Assembly (NCBI GenBank): GCA_903958995.1
Contig: CAJBVG010000071.1
Span: 1 to 30,853 of the forward strand
From: an uncultured bacterium
GTDB lineage: Bacteria; Bacteroidota; Bacteroidia; Sphingobacteriales; Sphingobacteriaceae
DNA: 30,853 bases
Reading direction: 5' to 3'
Shown: positions 22,319 through 30,758 of the stretch, piece after piece
How positions within the stretch are numbered: position 1 is the stretch's first letter
Layout: each line of letters begins with the position of its first letter
The notes under the pieces: model-generated
Databases searched by the model: none
The model's input: the letters and a program-made list of their open reading frames with translations, nothing else
Told to the model about the DNA's origin: nothing
Made by a program: the position numbers and the translations under genes

Positions 22319-23677
22319 ATGAGATTAGAACATATCCATAGAGTTTATTTGATTGGTATCGGGGGAATCGGTATGAGTGGCTTGGCTAGGTACTTCAACA
22401 AACGTGGATGTGTTGTTGCTGGATACGATCGTACATCAACTGTGTTGACTAAAGAATTGGAAGCAGAAGGAATATCAATTACCTATATTGATGATGCTGC
22501 AGAAATTCATCCAGATTTTTTAGTGCACGATCCGAATACACTCGTAATTTATACTCCAGCAATTCCAAAAGATAGTTTAATTTTTAATTATTTTTCGAAC
22601 TACGATTTTATTTTACGTAAACGTTCGCAAGTTTTAGGAATTATTTCTGAAGGTTCATTTACGATTGCTGTTGCAGGTACACATGGCAAAACAACAACGT
22701 CATCGTTAATAGCACATTTGTTAAAAGATTCTGGATACGATTGCTCTGCATTTCTTGGTGGCATCGCTACGAATTATCAAAGTAATGTTTTATTTGGTGA
22801 TAATAATGTGATGGTGGTAGAAGCAGATGAATTTGATCGTTCGTTTTTAACCCTACATCCCGATATCGCTATTGTTACTTCTATGGATGCCGATCACTTG
22901 GATATCTATGGAGATAAAAATCATATTGAAGAGTCGTTCAGATTATTTGCTTCGCAAGTAAAACGTACAGGTAAATTAATTTACAAATATCAATTGCCTA
23001 TTAAGCGTGATGGAATTACGTACGGCATAAATTCTACAAGTGCAGAATACACTGCGCATAATATTCGAATTGTAAATGGAACATTCGTGTTTGATTTTAA
23101 AAATGGTTCGAAAGAAATTAGAGATATTGAATTAGGTATTGCAGGTTTTCATAATGTGGAGAATGCAACCGCTGCAATTATCGTTGGATTGCAATTAGGA
23201 ATATCAGACGAAAAAATTAAAGCTGCTTTTAAAAACTTTAAAGGTGTTAAAAGAAGATTTGAATACATCGTTAAAAATGATGAGCAAGTGTATATCGATG
23301 ATTATGCTCATCATCCAGAAGAGTTAAGAGCCTGTTTGAATTCTGTTCGTCAGTTATATCCGAATAGAAAACTAACAACCGTTTTTCAACCGCACTTGTA
23401 TTCACGTACAAGAGATTTTGCGGATGGGTTTTCTGAAGTATTATCGAATAGTGATGAATTAATTTTATTAGATATCTATCCTGCAAGAGAACTTCCAATT
23501 TTAGGAGTAAGCTCGGAAATGATTTTAGACAATGTTGATTTAGTAAATAAAATGATGTGCTCGAAACAAAATTTAGTTTCATTGCTAGCATCAAAAAATA
23601 TAGATGTGTTATTAACCGTTGGTGCTGGAGATATTGATACGTTAGTAGATCCTATCCGACAAATGTTGACTAAATGA
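22319..23677 (+). CDS. murC: UDP-N-acetylmuramate:L-alanine ligase
   Basis: MurC attaches L-alanine to UDP-MurNAc, the first stem-peptide step. The 452-residue protein has the nucleotide motif IGIGGIGMSGLA at 12-23, ATP loop GTHGKTTT at 120-127, the VVEADEFDRSF segment and the C-terminal IDDYAHHPEE. The order murG-murC-ftsQ is the usual Bacteroidota arrangement. Its stop overlaps the ftsQ start by 4 bp (ATGA). Confidence 0.97.
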   Translation: MRLEHIHRVYLIGIGGIGMSGLARYFNKRGCVVAGYDRTSTVLTKELEAEGISITYIDDAAEIHPDFLVHDPNTLVIYTPAIPKDSLIFNYFSNYDFILRKRSQVLGIISEGSFTIAVAGTHGKTTTSSLIAHLLKDSGYDCSAFLGGIATNYQSNVLFGDNNVMVVEADEFDRSFLTLHPDIAIVTSMDADHLDIYGDKNHIEESFRLFASQVKRTGKLIYKYQLPIKRDGITYGINSTSAEYTAHNIRIVNGTFVFDFKNGSKEIRDIELGIAGFHNVENATAAIIVGLQLGISDEKIKAAFKNFKGVKRRFEYIVKNDEQVYIDDYAHHPEELRACLNSVRQLYPNRKLTTVFQPHLYSRTRDFADGFSEVLSNSDELILLDIYPARELPILGVSSEMILDNVDLVNKMMCSKQNLVSLLASKNIDVLLTVGAGDIDTLVDPIRQMLTK

Positions 23678-24528
23678 AAAAGATCAACTGGAAACTCATT
23701 GGTATTGTTTCCTTGTGGGTCATTGGTGTAAGTGCAGTGATAACATCACTTGCGTTTACAGAAATTAGACAACAACGCGTTCTTTGTAAAAAAATAGAAA
23801 TTAATATAAATCGTGATGATGAAAATTATTTCATCAATAAACAGGATGTATATAAAATTCTTTATTCGGCAGGTGATTCTTTAATTGGAACTAGAATTGA
23901 AAGAATACCAGTGAGTTTATTGGAGCGTTTAATACGTATGAATAAATACGTAGAAGATGCTGATGTGTTTATCGATATCAAAGGAAGACTTCAGGTAAAC
24001 ATTGAACAACGTAAACCAATGTTACGAATAATGAATAGTACAAACCAGAGTTTTTATATTGATGAAAAAGGAGGGAAGATGCCTTTATCATCATTATACA
24101 CAGCGAATGTATTAATTGCGAATGGAAATATTGAGGAGCATTATGATGGAAAGAATGATAGTATTTCGAGTGTGTTATTGAAATCATTATTCTACTTAAC
24201 AAATGTAATTCGTCATGATAAATTTTGGAATGCTCAGGTGGAGCAGATTTACATTGAACCCAATCAGGACATTGTATTAATTCCTCGTGTAGGCGAACAT
24301 AAAATTATTTTCGGTGATACGAGTAATGCAATAGAAAAATTTGAAAACCTTTTGGTGTTTTACCAAAAAGCTTTACCAAAAGTTGGATGGCAAACATACC
24401 ATACCATCAATGTAAAGTTTAAAGGACAATTGGTTTGTAGTAGAAGAGATAAAGCAGAATTACCTGTAATTAGTTTAAACGATAGTTTAATAAAAGCAGT
24501 GGATTCAGTAAGTATAAAAAAGAATTAA
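23674..24528 (+). CDS. ftsQ: FtsQ/DivIB-like cell division protein
   Basis: This 284-residue bitopic protein has a short cytoplasmic start, a membrane span at about 8-28 and a periplasmic region. Residues about 38-110 read as a POTRA-like domain (KKIEINI...DENYFINKQDVYKIL...), ending in VNIEQRKPMLRIMN, the typical transition to the beta domain. FtsQ scaffolds FtsL/FtsB and the FtsW-FtsI pair. Sequence conservation is low, so position between murC and ftsA supports the call. A 15-bp gap to ftsA carries AAGGAT, a weak Shine-Dalgarno-like match. Confidence 0.88.
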   Translation: MKKINWKLIGIVSLWVIGVSAVITSLAFTEIRQQRVLCKKIEININRDDENYFINKQDVYKILYSAGDSLIGTRIERIPVSLLERLIRMNKYVEDADVFIDIKGRLQVNIEQRKPMLRIMNSTNQSFYIDEKGGKMPLSSLYTANVLIANGNIEEHYDGKNDSISSVLLKSLFYLTNVIRHDKFWNAQVEQIYIEPNQDIVLIPRVGEHKIIFGDTSNAIEKFENLLVFYQKALPKVGWQTYHTINVKFKGQLVCSRRDKAELPVISLNDSLIKAVDSVSIKKN

Positions 24529-24543
24529 AAAAGTATTAAGGAT

Positions 24544-25893
24544 ATGGAAAATTCGGATATCGTAGTTGGATTAGACATTGGAACCACAAAGATTTGTGCT
24601 ATTGTGGGAATGCGCACTGAGCATGGAAAGATTGAAGTGCTAGGAATGGGGAAAGCTGAATCGGCTGGTGTTTCCAGAGGTGTAGTAACCAACATTGAGA
24701 AAACAATTAAAGGGATAAAGTCGGCAATTGAAGAAGCAGCATTAAAATCAAATTGCGACATTTCTGAAGTCGTAGTTGGTATTGCTGGTCAACATATAAA
24801 AAGTTTACAACACCGTGGTATTATTGTAAGAAATTCTACCGAAGATGAAATCAATAGAAATGATGTAGATCGTTTGATTGAAGACATGTATCGTTTAGCG
24901 ATGCCTCCAGGGGAAAAAATTATTCATGTATTACCACAAGAATTTACGGTAGATAATGAACAAGGAATTTTAGAACCTATCGGTATGTCGGGTATTCGTT
25001 TAGAAGCGAATTTCCACGTGATTACAGGACAAATAACTGCTGCAAATAATATCATCAAATGTATTGAGCGTGCAAATTTATTTGCTACCGATATGGTGCT
25101 TGAGCCTTTAGCATCTGCTGATGCAGTGTTGAGTGATGAAGAAAAAGAAGCAGGTGTAGTGTTGGTAGATATTGGTGGTGGTACATCTGATATTGCTATA
25201 TTCTACGAAGGAATCATTCGTCATACAGCTGTTATCCCATTTGGTGGTAATAGTATTACGGAAGACATTCGTGAAGGTTGTGCGGTAATGAAAAATACTG
25301 CAGAAGCATTGAAAGTTAAATTTGGTTCTGCATTAGCAGATGAAAATAAAGATGAAGAAGTTATTTCTATTCAAGGATTAAAAGGTCGTGAGCCGAAAGA
25401 AGTTTCTGTGAAGAATTTAGCTTATATCATTCAAGCTCGTATGGAAGAAATTCTAGAGCAAGTGAAATACGAAATTCAAGCATCAGGTTTCGAAAAGAAA
25501 ATTCGTGCAGGTGCTGGTATCGTAGTTACTGGTGGTGGTGCACAACTTAAGCACATCACACAATTAGTAGAATACATTACAGGTATTGATGCACGTATTG
25601 GTTATCCAAACGAACATTTAGCAAAAACTAATTTCGATGATATTAAAAGTCCAATGTATTCAACAGGTATCGGACTTGTAATAAAAGGATTGCAATACAT
25701 TGAAATGCAACGTGAGAAAGCAATTCGTAATTCTAAAGGCATTACGGCTATCGACACTAAAGACAAACCAACTCCTAAAACAGAACGTGAGCAAAAGCAA
25801 GGGCGATCATTCTTAGAAGGGATCATCAAAAAAAGTGAACAGTTCTTTTTAAAGGATATTGAAAACATCGACGACAAAGGATTTACAAAATAA
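24544..25893 (+). CDS. ftsA: Cell division protein FtsA
   Basis: FtsA is the actin-like protein that tethers FtsZ to the membrane. The 449-residue protein has phosphate-1 VGLDIGTTKICAIVG (8-22), phosphate-2 VLVDIGGGTSDIAIF and the adenosine motif VVTGGGAQL. The SHS2-like 1C subdomain is suggested by ISEVVVGIAGQHI through EPIGMSG. Near the C-terminus FLEGIIKKSEQFFLKDI could be the amphipathic membrane-targeting helix, but it is followed by a short polar tail instead of ending the protein, as in E. coli. Confidence 0.96.
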   Translation: MENSDIVVGLDIGTTKICAIVGMRTEHGKIEVLGMGKAESAGVSRGVVTNIEKTIKGIKSAIEEAALKSNCDISEVVVGIAGQHIKSLQHRGIIVRNSTEDEINRNDVDRLIEDMYRLAMPPGEKIIHVLPQEFTVDNEQGILEPIGMSGIRLEANFHVITGQITAANNIIKCIERANLFATDMVLEPLASADAVLSDEEKEAGVVLVDIGGGTSDIAIFYEGIIRHTAVIPFGGNSITEDIREGCAVMKNTAEALKVKFGSALADENKDEEVISIQGLKGREPKEVSVKNLAYIIQARMEEILEQVKYEIQASGFEKKIRAGAGIVVTGGGAQLKHITQLVEYITGIDARIGYPNEHLAKTNFDDIKSPMYSTGIGLVIKGLQYIEMQREKAIRNSKGITAIDTKDKPTPKTEREQKQGRSFLEGIIKKSEQFFLKDIENIDDKGFTK

Positions 25894-25941
25894 ATCCTAA
25901 TCAATAATTATTAAATCGTAAAACATAAAACTAAATAAGAC

Positions 25942-27615
25942 ATGAAATTCGAGATGCTGAAAGACAAATCATCAATTATCAAAGTAATTGGTGTTGGTGG
26001 TGGCGGTGGTAATGCTGTCAATCACATGTACAATCAAGGAATCGTAGGTGTAGATTTCATTATTTGTAATACAGATGCACAAGCATTGGAGTTAAGTCCA
26101 ATCCCGAACAAAATACAATTAGGTGCTAGTCTTACCGAAGGTAGAGGAGCAGGTTCGATGCCAGAAGTAGGTATGAACTCAGCTATCGAATCTATTGATG
26201 ATGTAAAAGAATTATTAGGTTCTACAACCAAAATGATTTTCATCACTGCAGGTATGGGTGGTGGTACAGGTACTGGTGCTAGTCCTATTATTGCGCAAGC
26301 TGCAAAAGAAATGGGAATATTAACAGTAGGTATTGTTACTACTCCATTTAATTTCGAAGGTAAACGCAGAAAAATTCAAGCAGAGGAAGGATTAGAAGCA
26401 TTCAAAAAACATGTCGATACATTACTAGTTATTTCGAACGATAAACTTCGTGAGATGTATGGAAACTTAACACTTTCTAATGCATTTGCTGAAGCAGATA
26501 ATATTTTAACAACGGCCGCTAAAGGCATCGCCGAAATTATTACAGTACCAGGTTACATCAACGTTGACTTTGAAGATGTGAAAACAGTAATGCAAAGTAG
26601 TGGCGTGGCAATAATGGGATCAGCATCTGCTGAAGGTGAAGGCAGAGCATTTAAAGCAGTTCAAAATGCATTAGCTTCTCCATTGTTAAATGATAATGAT
26701 ATCGAAGGCGCACGTTATATTTTATTAAATATTACTTCAGGAGAAGAAGAAGTTTTGATGGATGAAGTTTCAGAAATTACAGACTATATTCAAAACCAAG
26801 CTGGCTTAACTGCTGATATTATTTGGGGTAATTGTTACGATGAAACCTTAGGTGATAAAATCTCGGTAACACTTATTGCTACTGGCTTTCAGACTAAAGA
26901 AGAACGATTTTCTAAAGTAACTCCTAACGCAGAGAAAAAAGTTATTCCATTATCAATCGAAAATAAATCGACAGTAGAAAATGTAATTCCACATTTAAAC
27001 ATTACGATTGAAAATAATGAAGTTGTTCCTGCGGTTTCTCGCATTGAAGAATTAATTGCTGAGCGTGATGAAGAAAAAGTGATGGAGCGATTAATGGAAG
27101 AATCTCCTGCAGTAAAAAAAGCACCAGCAATGGTTCTTAAAACTCATGTAGTTGAAGAAACCGAAAAAGCAGTAATCATAAAAGAAGATATTAAAAGAGA
27201 ATCACCAGCATCATCAACAAAGCAAGTTAACTTATTTGATTTTATTCCAGCTCCAGAACCCAAACAAGAGCAGGTAATGGAACAAGAGCCATTCCGTTTA
27301 TTAGACAAAGAGAGTGTTGAATTTACAATCATCAACAAAACTCCTGTAGAGAATGAAGAGTCTGATGAGTTAGAGGAGCAAATGAAGAAAAACAAAGAAC
27401 GTATTAATCGTTTGAAAGAATTGAGTATGCGTTTAAGAACACCGAATGGAGTAAATGATTTAGAAAGCGAACCTGCATACTTACGCAAAAAGCAAAATCT
27501 AGAGAATACACCATTATCAACTGAATCACAAGTTTCACGTTATACGATGAATGACGACAGCGGACAACCACAAATTCGTCCGAATAATCCGTTCTTACAC
27601 GACAACGTAGACTAG
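25942..27615 (+). CDS. ftsZ: Cell division GTPase FtsZ
   Basis: FtsZ is the tubulin-like GTPase of the division ring. The 557-residue protein has the GTPase domain at about 10-325, with GVGGGGGNAVNHM near the start, the signature GGGTGTGA at 106-113 and the T7 loop NVDFEDVKTVM. A long, charged linker of nearly 190 residues follows. The conserved C-terminal peptide core appears as EPAYLRKK near 510-517, not at the very end; a further 40 residues end in NNPFLHDNVD. It is much longer than E. coli FtsZ (383). The operon ends at a terminator 25 bp downstream. Confidence 0.97.
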   Translation: MKFEMLKDKSSIIKVIGVGGGGGNAVNHMYNQGIVGVDFIICNTDAQALELSPIPNKIQLGASLTEGRGAGSMPEVGMNSAIESIDDVKELLGSTTKMIFITAGMGGGTGTGASPIIAQAAKEMGILTVGIVTTPFNFEGKRRKIQAEEGLEAFKKHVDTLLVISNDKLREMYGNLTLSNAFAEADNILTTAAKGIAEIITVPGYINVDFEDVKTVMQSSGVAIMGSASAEGEGRAFKAVQNALASPLLNDNDIEGARYILLNITSGEEEVLMDEVSEITDYIQNQAGLTADIIWGNCYDETLGDKISVTLIATGFQTKEERFSKVTPNAEKKVIPLSIENKSTVENVIPHLNITIENNEVVPAVSRIEELIAERDEEKVMERLMEESPAVKKAPAMVLKTHVVEETEKAVIIKEDIKRESPASSTKQVNLFDFIPAPEPKQEQVMEQEPFRLLDKESVEFTIINKTPVENEESDELEEQMKKNKERINRLKELSMRLRTPNGVNDLESEPAYLRKKQNLENTPLSTESQVSRYTMNDDSGQPQIRPNNPFLHDNVD

Positions 27616-27640
27616 TAATATCATATTTAAAATAGCCGTA

Positions 27641-27674
27641 AGCGTTATTCGGGAAACCGGGTGGCGCTTTTTTA
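27641..27674 (+). terminator. Terminator of the dcw operon, GAAA tetraloop
   Basis: Arms 27641-27652 and 27657-27668 form a 12-bp stem in which four positions are G-U pairs, closed by the stable loop GAAA (27653-27656) and followed by a T-run. The G-U pairs mean it works only on the plus-strand transcript. Confidence 0.9.
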
Positions 27675-27736
27675 TTAACATATTATCCTATTAACATATT
27701 TGTTATGCAACTGGCATATTAGCATTTCAGCATACT
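27673..27736. repeat. Eight consecutive octamers past ftsZ, two word families
   Basis: In one 8-bp register, units 1-4 belong to a TATTAACA family (units 1 and 3 identical, TATTATCC and TATTTGTT as variants). Unit 5 is unlike either, and units 6-8 belong to a second family (GGCATATT, AGCATTTC, AGCATACT). The first family is the inverse of the array at 2473-2512 (shared word TTAACATA). Confidence 0.7.
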
Positions 27737-27742
27737 AATTTG

Positions 27743-27750
27743 TATTTTTG
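27743..27750 (+). promoter_or_regulatory. Candidate -7 element of the oxoamine synthase-like gene
   Basis: TATTTTTG matches TAnnTTTG exactly. It lies 29 bp before the TTG start at 27780, predicting a leader of about 25 nt. No -33 TTTG is visible at the usual distance. Confidence 0.55.
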
Positions 27751-27779
27751 GCTTTTTAGTACATTAAACCCCTAAAACG

Positions 27780-29024
27780 TTGGATTTATTTAATAAACTT
27801 TCGAATCGTGGCCCTCTTGGTCAGCACCAAAAAATGGCACACGGATATTTTACTTTTCCAAAATTGGAAGGTGAAATCAGTAACCGCATGGTATTTCGTG
27901 GTAAAGAGCACTTAGTATGGAGCTTAAACAATTACTTAGGCTTAGCTAATCATCCTGAAGTTCGTAAGGCTGATGCCGAAGGAGCTGCACAATACGGTTT
28001 AGCATTACCTATGGGCGCTCGTATGATGTCTGGTAATTCTAACCAGCATGAGCAATTGGAGCGTAACCTAGCAGAATTTGTTAAACGTGAAGATGCATTC
28101 TTATTAAACTATGGATACCAAGGTATGGTATCGATCATTGATACATTAGTAAACAGACATGATGTAATTGTATACGATGCTGAATCGCATGCTTGTATTA
28201 TTGATGGTGTTCGTTTACATCAAGGAAAACGTTATGTATATAACCATAACGATATGGCTAGTCTTGAAAAACAACTTGAGCGTGCTACTAAATTAATTGA
28301 AGGAACTGAAGGTGGTATTTTAGTAATCACTGAAGGTGTATTTGGTATGTCGGGTGCACAAGGAAATTTAAAAGGTGTAGTAGAATTAAAGAAGAAATTT
28401 GATTTCCGTTTATTAGTTGATGATGCACATGGTTTTGGAACGATGGGCCCAACTGGAGCAGGAACAGATGAAGAACAAGGTGTTCAAGAAGGAGTAGATG
28501 TTTACTTTGGTACGTTTGCAAAATCAATGGCAGGTATCGGAGCATTCGTTGCTTCAACAGAAGATGTTGTTAACTTTTTAAGATATAATATGCGTTCGCA
28601 AACCTTTGCGAAAACGATCCCGATGCCGATGGTAATTGGGCTATTAAAAAGGTTAGAATTATTACGCACAAACCCCGATTTGAAGAACAATCTGTGGAAA
28701 ATAGTCCATGCCTTGCAGTCCGGCTTACGTGAAAGAGGCTTCGATATTGGCAAAACAAGCTCTCCTGTGACCCCTGTTTTCCTAACAGGTACCCTTACGG
28801 AAGCGACCAACATCGTGATGGATTTACGTGAAAATTACAGCATTTTCTGCTCGATAGTAACCTATCCAGTTGTACCTAAAGGCGTGATAATGTTGAGGTT
28901 AATACCTTCAGCGATCCACACATTGGCCGATGTTGAAGAAACGCTAAAAGCCTATTCGGAAGTTGGCGAAAAGCTAAAAGAGGGCTTTTATGAAAATAAT
29001 TCGCCTTTGGAGATGAAAGCTTAA
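27780..29024 (+). CDS. PLP-dependent alpha-oxoamine synthase family enzyme
   Basis: This 414-residue enzyme belongs to the family of 2-amino-3-ketobutyrate CoA ligase, serine palmitoyltransferase and 8-amino-7-oxononanoate synthase, which condense an amino acid with an acyl-CoA. Visible PLP residues are H137 (AESHACI), D214 and H217 (LLVDDAHGFGTMG) and the Schiff-base lysine K248 (FGTFAKSMAG). The first 30 residues (MDLFNKL..GPLGQ..AHGYFTFPKLEGE) are as I recall for one Bacteroidota subgroup of unknown product. The start appears to be TTG at 27780: a stop lies five codons upstream and the next ATG would remove the conserved N-terminus. Sphingolipid synthesis is possible but unproven, so no symbol. 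Confidence 0.85.
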   Translation: MDLFNKLSNRGPLGQHQKMAHGYFTFPKLEGEISNRMVFRGKEHLVWSLNNYLGLANHPEVRKADAEGAAQYGLALPMGARMMSGNSNQHEQLERNLAEFVKREDAFLLNYGYQGMVSIIDTLVNRHDVIVYDAESHACIIDGVRLHQGKRYVYNHNDMASLEKQLERATKLIEGTEGGILVITEGVFGMSGAQGNLKGVVELKKKFDFRLLVDDAHGFGTMGPTGAGTDEEQGVQEGVDVYFGTFAKSMAGIGAFVASTEDVVNFLRYNMRSQTFAKTIPMPMVIGLLKRLELLRTNPDLKNNLWKIVHALQSGLRERGFDIGKTSSPVTPVFLTGTLTEATNIVMDLRENYSIFCSIVTYPVVPKGVIMLRLIPSAIHTLADVEETLKAYSEVGEKLKEGFYENNSPLEMKA

Positions 29025-29066
29025 AATTAATTGACATTAGGTATTGATAAGCTCAATAATTCATTT

Positions 29067-29074
29067 TACATTAG
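29067..29074 (+). promoter_or_regulatory. Candidate -7 element of the Hc1-like gene
   Basis: TACATTAG matches TAnnTTTG in seven of eight positions, and TTG at 29044-29046 is 20 bp upstream, close to the expected -33 spacing. The leader to ATG 29125 would be about 47 nt, longer than for other genes here. A small hairpin (tattga 29042-29047, tcaata 29053-29058) overlaps the -33 region. Confidence 0.4.
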
Positions 29075-29109
29075 CTAAAACAAACAAATTAGTGTAAAAC
29101 CAAAACCTT

Positions 29110-29116
29110 AAAGGAG
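29110..29116 (+). promoter_or_regulatory. Strong Shine-Dalgarno AAAGGAG before the Hc1-like gene
   Basis: AAAGGAG lies 8 bp before the ATG at 29125. It is a full-strength match in a window where almost no other gene has one, and it confirms the start of this short gene. Confidence 0.8.
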
Positions 29117-29124
29117 TTTTCAAA

Positions 29125-29304
29125 ATGAAAAAATTTAACGAATTCAAAAACATGCTCGCTGAATTAGAAGCGGATGCTGACAAATTTTATAACAAAGGTA
29201 ACAGCGCTGCTGGTACACGTGTTAGAAAAGGAATGCAAGACTTAAAAAACTTAGCGCAAGCAATTCGCTTAGAAGTTCAAGAAATGAAAAATTCTGAAAA
29301 ATAG
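29125..29304 (+). CDS. Histone H1/Hc1-like small DNA-binding protein, 59 aa
   Basis: The frame encodes 59 residues from ATG 29125 to TAG 29302-29304. It begins MKKFNEFKNMLAELEADADK, then FYNKGNSAAGTRVRKGMQDL and a basic helical end. The phrase GNSAAGTRVRKGMQDLK and the size match the short Hc1-like proteins common in Bacteroidota, related to the N-terminal part of chlamydial Hc1. The chlamydial protein condenses DNA; the role here is inferred. Unlike Hc1 it lacks the lysine-rich tail. It has its own promoter candidate, a strong Shine-Dalgarno sequence and a terminator, so it is a monocistronic gene. Confidence 0.88.
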   Translation: MKKFNEFKNMLAELEADADKFYNKGNSAAGTRVRKGMQDLKNLAQAIRLEVQEMKNSEK

Positions 29305-29327
29305 TCTTTACTCCAAAATATTTCAAG

Positions 29328-29351
29328 AAACCCCGTTTATCGGGGTTTTTT
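29328..29351 (+). terminator. Terminator of the Hc1-like gene
   Basis: Stem aaccccg (29329-29335) with cggggtt (29341-29347), 5-nt loop, followed by a run of T residues to 29351. Confidence 0.88.
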
Positions 29352-29393
29352 GTTTTTATGACTTTTCTCATTTTATTTCCCTAATTCATGTCG

Positions 29394-29401
29394 GACTTTT
29401 G
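29394..29401 (+). promoter_or_regulatory. Possible hemN -7 element, near-leaderless
   Basis: GACTTTTG matches TAnnTTTG in seven of eight positions and ends only 4 bp before the hemN ATG, as with the SlyD-like gene. The first base deviates and no -33 element is seen, so this is a weak call. Confidence 0.35.
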
Positions 29402-29405
29402 AGTT

Positions 29406-30758
29406 ATGAATTTACAGCATCAACTCATCGAAAAATATAATCGTCCGATTCCTCGTTATACAAGTTATCCTACGGTTCCATCATGGAGCGTTAATCCAAC
29501 ACAAGAAGATTGGAAATCTCACGTATCCAATAGTTTTAAAGCAACCAATCAAAAAGAAGGCATAAGTTTATATATACATTTGCCTTTTTGTGAGAGCTTA
29601 TGTACTTATTGTGGGTGTAATACTCGCATAACCGTAAATCATGCGGTAGAGGTGCCTTATATCGAAGCATTGGAGAAAGAATTTGCAATGTACCTTTCCT
29701 TATTCGATGAAAAACCTCGTATCGCTGAAATACATTTAGGCGGTGGTACACCAACGTTTTTTCGTCCCGAAAATTTAGAACGTTTAATAACGTTTATTTT
29801 TAGTCATTCGATTATTACACAAGACGCTTTATTTAGTTTTGAAGCGCATCCTGGAAATACAAATTATGAGCATTTAAAAGTGCTTTCGAACCTCGGGTTT
29901 AAACGTTTGAGTTTAGGTATTCAAGATTTTGATCCTCACGTTCAAACATTAATCAACAGACACCAAACTGTTGGCGATGTAGAGCGTGTAATGCACGAAG
30001 CTAGATCTCTAGGATATAACTCAATCAATTTCGATTTAATTTACGGCTTGCCTGATCAAACAATCGATACCATTAGCAGTACAATTAAGGAGGTTATTAA
30101 AATGATGCCCGAACGTATTGCCTTTTATTCTTACGCCCATGTGCCTTGGTTAAAACCTGGCCAACGTAAATATGACGAATCTAATCTTCCAAAAGATGAA
30201 GAAAAGTATTCTTTATATGAACATGGTAGAAAACTATTAGAAGAAGCAGGGTATATTGAAATAGGAATGGATCATTTCGCATTAATAGAAGATTCATTAC
30301 TTACAGCCATGCAAACGCATAAGCTTCACCGTAACTTTATGGGGTATACCGAAAAGCATACTAGCTTATTAATTGCATTAGGTGTTTCTTCGATTGGCGA
30401 TTCTTGGACTGCCTTTGTTCAAAACGAGAAAAAATTAGAAGACTACTACCGTCGTTTAGATGAGAATGAATTTCCAATTATGAAAGGTCATATTTTATCG
30501 AATGATGATTTGGAACGAAGAAAATTAATTTTAGAAATGATGTGCCAGTTAAAAACTGCTTTCAAGCCAGAATTAATGAACGATGCCTCTTTCAATCTAT
30601 TAAATGATTTATTGTTAGATGGTATTGTTAGTATTTTCGATGATACGATAGAAGTAAGCTTCCAAGGGAAAATGTTCCTAAGAAATTGTTGTTCGATATA
30701 CGATTCGTATTTAAATGACGAAGAGAAAAGCCAGCAGAGATTTAGTATGGCCGTTTAA
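29406..30758 (+). CDS. hemN: Oxygen-independent coproporphyrinogen III oxidase
   Basis: HemN decarboxylates coproporphyrinogen III to protoporphyrinogen IX without oxygen, in heme synthesis. The 450-residue radical-SAM protein has the cluster motif C62-x3-C66-x2-C69 (CESLCTYCGC, with the extra C71 typical of true HemN), the N-terminal PRYTSYPTVP that also marks true HemN rather than HemW, GGGTPTF for SAM binding, and NFDLIYGLP. Length is near the E. coli enzyme (457). The array at 30755 begins within the stop codon region. Confidence 0.95.
   Translation: MNLQHQLIEKYNRPIPRYTSYPTVPSWSVNPTQEDWKSHVSNSFKATNQKEGISLYIHLPFCESLCTYCGCNTRITVNHAVEVPYIEALEKEFAMYLSLFDEKPRIAEIHLGGGTPTFFRPENLERLITFIFSHSIITQDALFSFEAHPGNTNYEHLKVLSNLGFKRLSLGIQDFDPHVQTLINRHQTVGDVERVMHEARSLGYNSINFDLIYGLPDQTIDTISSTIKEVIKMMPERIAFYSYAHVPWLKPGQRKYDESNLPKDEEKYSLYEHGRKLLEEAGYIEIGMDHFALIEDSLLTAMQTHKLHRNFMGYTEKHTSLLIALGVSSIGDSWTAFVQNEKKLEDYYRRLDENEFPIMKGHILSNDDLERRKLILEMMCQLKTAFKPELMNDASFNLLNDLLLDGIVSIFDDTIEVSFQGKMFLRNCCSIYDSYLNDEEKSQQRFSMAV

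Noticed and set aside
23271..23594. 107-residue minus-strand frame inside murC
   Set aside because: It is antisense to a conserved gene, rich in unusual residues, without a recognisable motif or start signal; a shadow frame.
27144..27488. 114-residue minus-strand frame opposite the FtsZ linker
   Set aside because: Serine-rich low-complexity product caused by the Glu/Lys-rich linker on the other strand; not a gene.
28502..28813. 103-residue minus-strand frame inside the oxoamine synthase-like gene
   Set aside because: Antisense to conserved PLP-enzyme sequence with no motifs; shadow frame.
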